Source of the DNA: Roseicella aerolata
GTDB taxonomy: Bacteria; Pseudomonadota; Alphaproteobacteria; Acetobacterales; Acetobacteraceae
Assembly (NCBI RefSeq): GCF_020523605.1
Contig: NZ_JAJAQI010000008.1
Span: 90,964-154,963 of the forward strand
DNA: 64,000 nt
Reading direction: 5' to 3'
This document shows positions 63,886 to 64,000 of the stretch, piece after piece. Both the position numbers and the translations under genes were made by a program. The notes under the pieces are model-generated. The model made no database searches, had not been told where the DNA came from, and saw only the letters and a list, made by a program, of their open reading frames with translations. The stretch's first letter is position 1, and every line of letters starts with the position of its first letter.

Positions 63886-64000
63886 CAGCCTGTCGGGTTT
63901 GGGTTTGCTGGCGACGGGTTTGTTGGATTGTGGATCAGGCGGCTGGCCGCAGGCGATGCAGCCTACGGCAGTTGTAGGCGAGGGCGACGAGGGTCCATTC
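63886..64000 (-). mobile_element. End of an insertion sequence (truncated by the window edge)
   Basis: The sequence changes character after CTAG at about 63883-63886, becoming less GC-rich. CAGCCTGTCGGGTTTGG would be the terminal inverted repeat. The tail of a transposase lies inside. The family could be IS1182 or IS5; this cannot be decided from 115 bases. Confidence 0.55.
63935..64000 (-). CDS. Transposase C-terminus, 21 residues (runs off the right edge)
   Basis: The minus strand reads EWTLVALAYNCRRLHRLRPA followed by Ala and TGA at 63937-63935. The pattern W-L-V-LAYN-RLHRL is the usual C-terminal end of DDE transposases of IS5/IS1182-like elements, where the last helix precedes the inverted repeat. 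The catalytic part lies outside the window. Its position next to a dispersed repeat suggests this repeat-rich gap is a landing site. Confidence 0.6.
   Translation of the reverse strand, partial: EWTLVALAYNCRRLHRLRPAA

Overview
The window is chromosomal DNA of very high GC content with dense coding, strong GC-rich codon bias and frequent GTG starts. It fits an aerobic alphaproteobacterium of the order Rhodospirillales. The family mix (many solo substrate-binding proteins, an alphaproteobacterial-type 6S RNA locus, the ruvCAB-ybgC-tolQRAB-pal-cpoB order) suggests Acetobacteraceae, perhaps a Roseomonas relative. That placement is inference, because no rRNA or tRNA gene was seen.

Layout. 1-20 kb is an accessory uptake and catabolism region: the N-terminal part of a sensor histidine kinase, a family 3 solute-binding protein, an FAH-type hydratase and GMC oxidoreductase pair, an LLM flavin monooxygenase, a GST, a D-2-hydroxyacid dehydrogenase, a complete livKHMGF ABC importer, pyridoxal kinase, a small lipoprotein, an AEC transporter, a second LLM oxidoreductase and a TAXI-TRAP importer. 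20-30 kb holds the divergent epmB/epmA pair, a VKOR-like protein, a DUF2171 protein, an FkbM methyltransferase, a DUF305 membrane gene cut by an in-frame TGA, a phzF-thiE overlapping pair, an RTX protein and class I FBP aldolase. 30-36 kb carries zapA, 6S RNA, ygfA, two exported proteins of unknown role (one with an LCCL domain) and a YmdB-type phosphodiesterase. 37-54.6 kb is a conserved housekeeping block on the plus strand: yebC-ruvC-ruvA-ruvB-ybgC-tolQ-tolR-tolA-tolB-pal-cpoB-tilS-ftsH-folP-glmM-thiD-phzF. 54.6-64 kb has an AI-2E family permease, acetate kinase, glutathionyl-hydroquinone reductase, a Bug-type binding protein, an MBL hydrolase, a KefB/YbaL-type antiporter, a CnbZ-like protein, a cluster of intergenic repeats and the end of an insertion sequence.

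How the genes work together. The housekeeping block joins Holliday junction processing, envelope constriction (Tol-Pal-CpoB), tRNA decoding, membrane proteolysis, folate and amino-sugar synthesis. The left region looks like scavenging of branched-chain amino acids, organic acids and aromatic or ketoacid compounds. The most unusual signals are: two dispersed intergenic repeat families that begin exactly at the stop codons of the genes before them; two PhzF paralogues, each overlapping a different thiamine gene (thiE, thiD); ruvC apparently starting at a CTG that overlaps the yebC stop; a TilS whose ATP-binding SGGxDS motif reads SGGPHS; and a secreted LCCL plus nuclease-like fusion protein.
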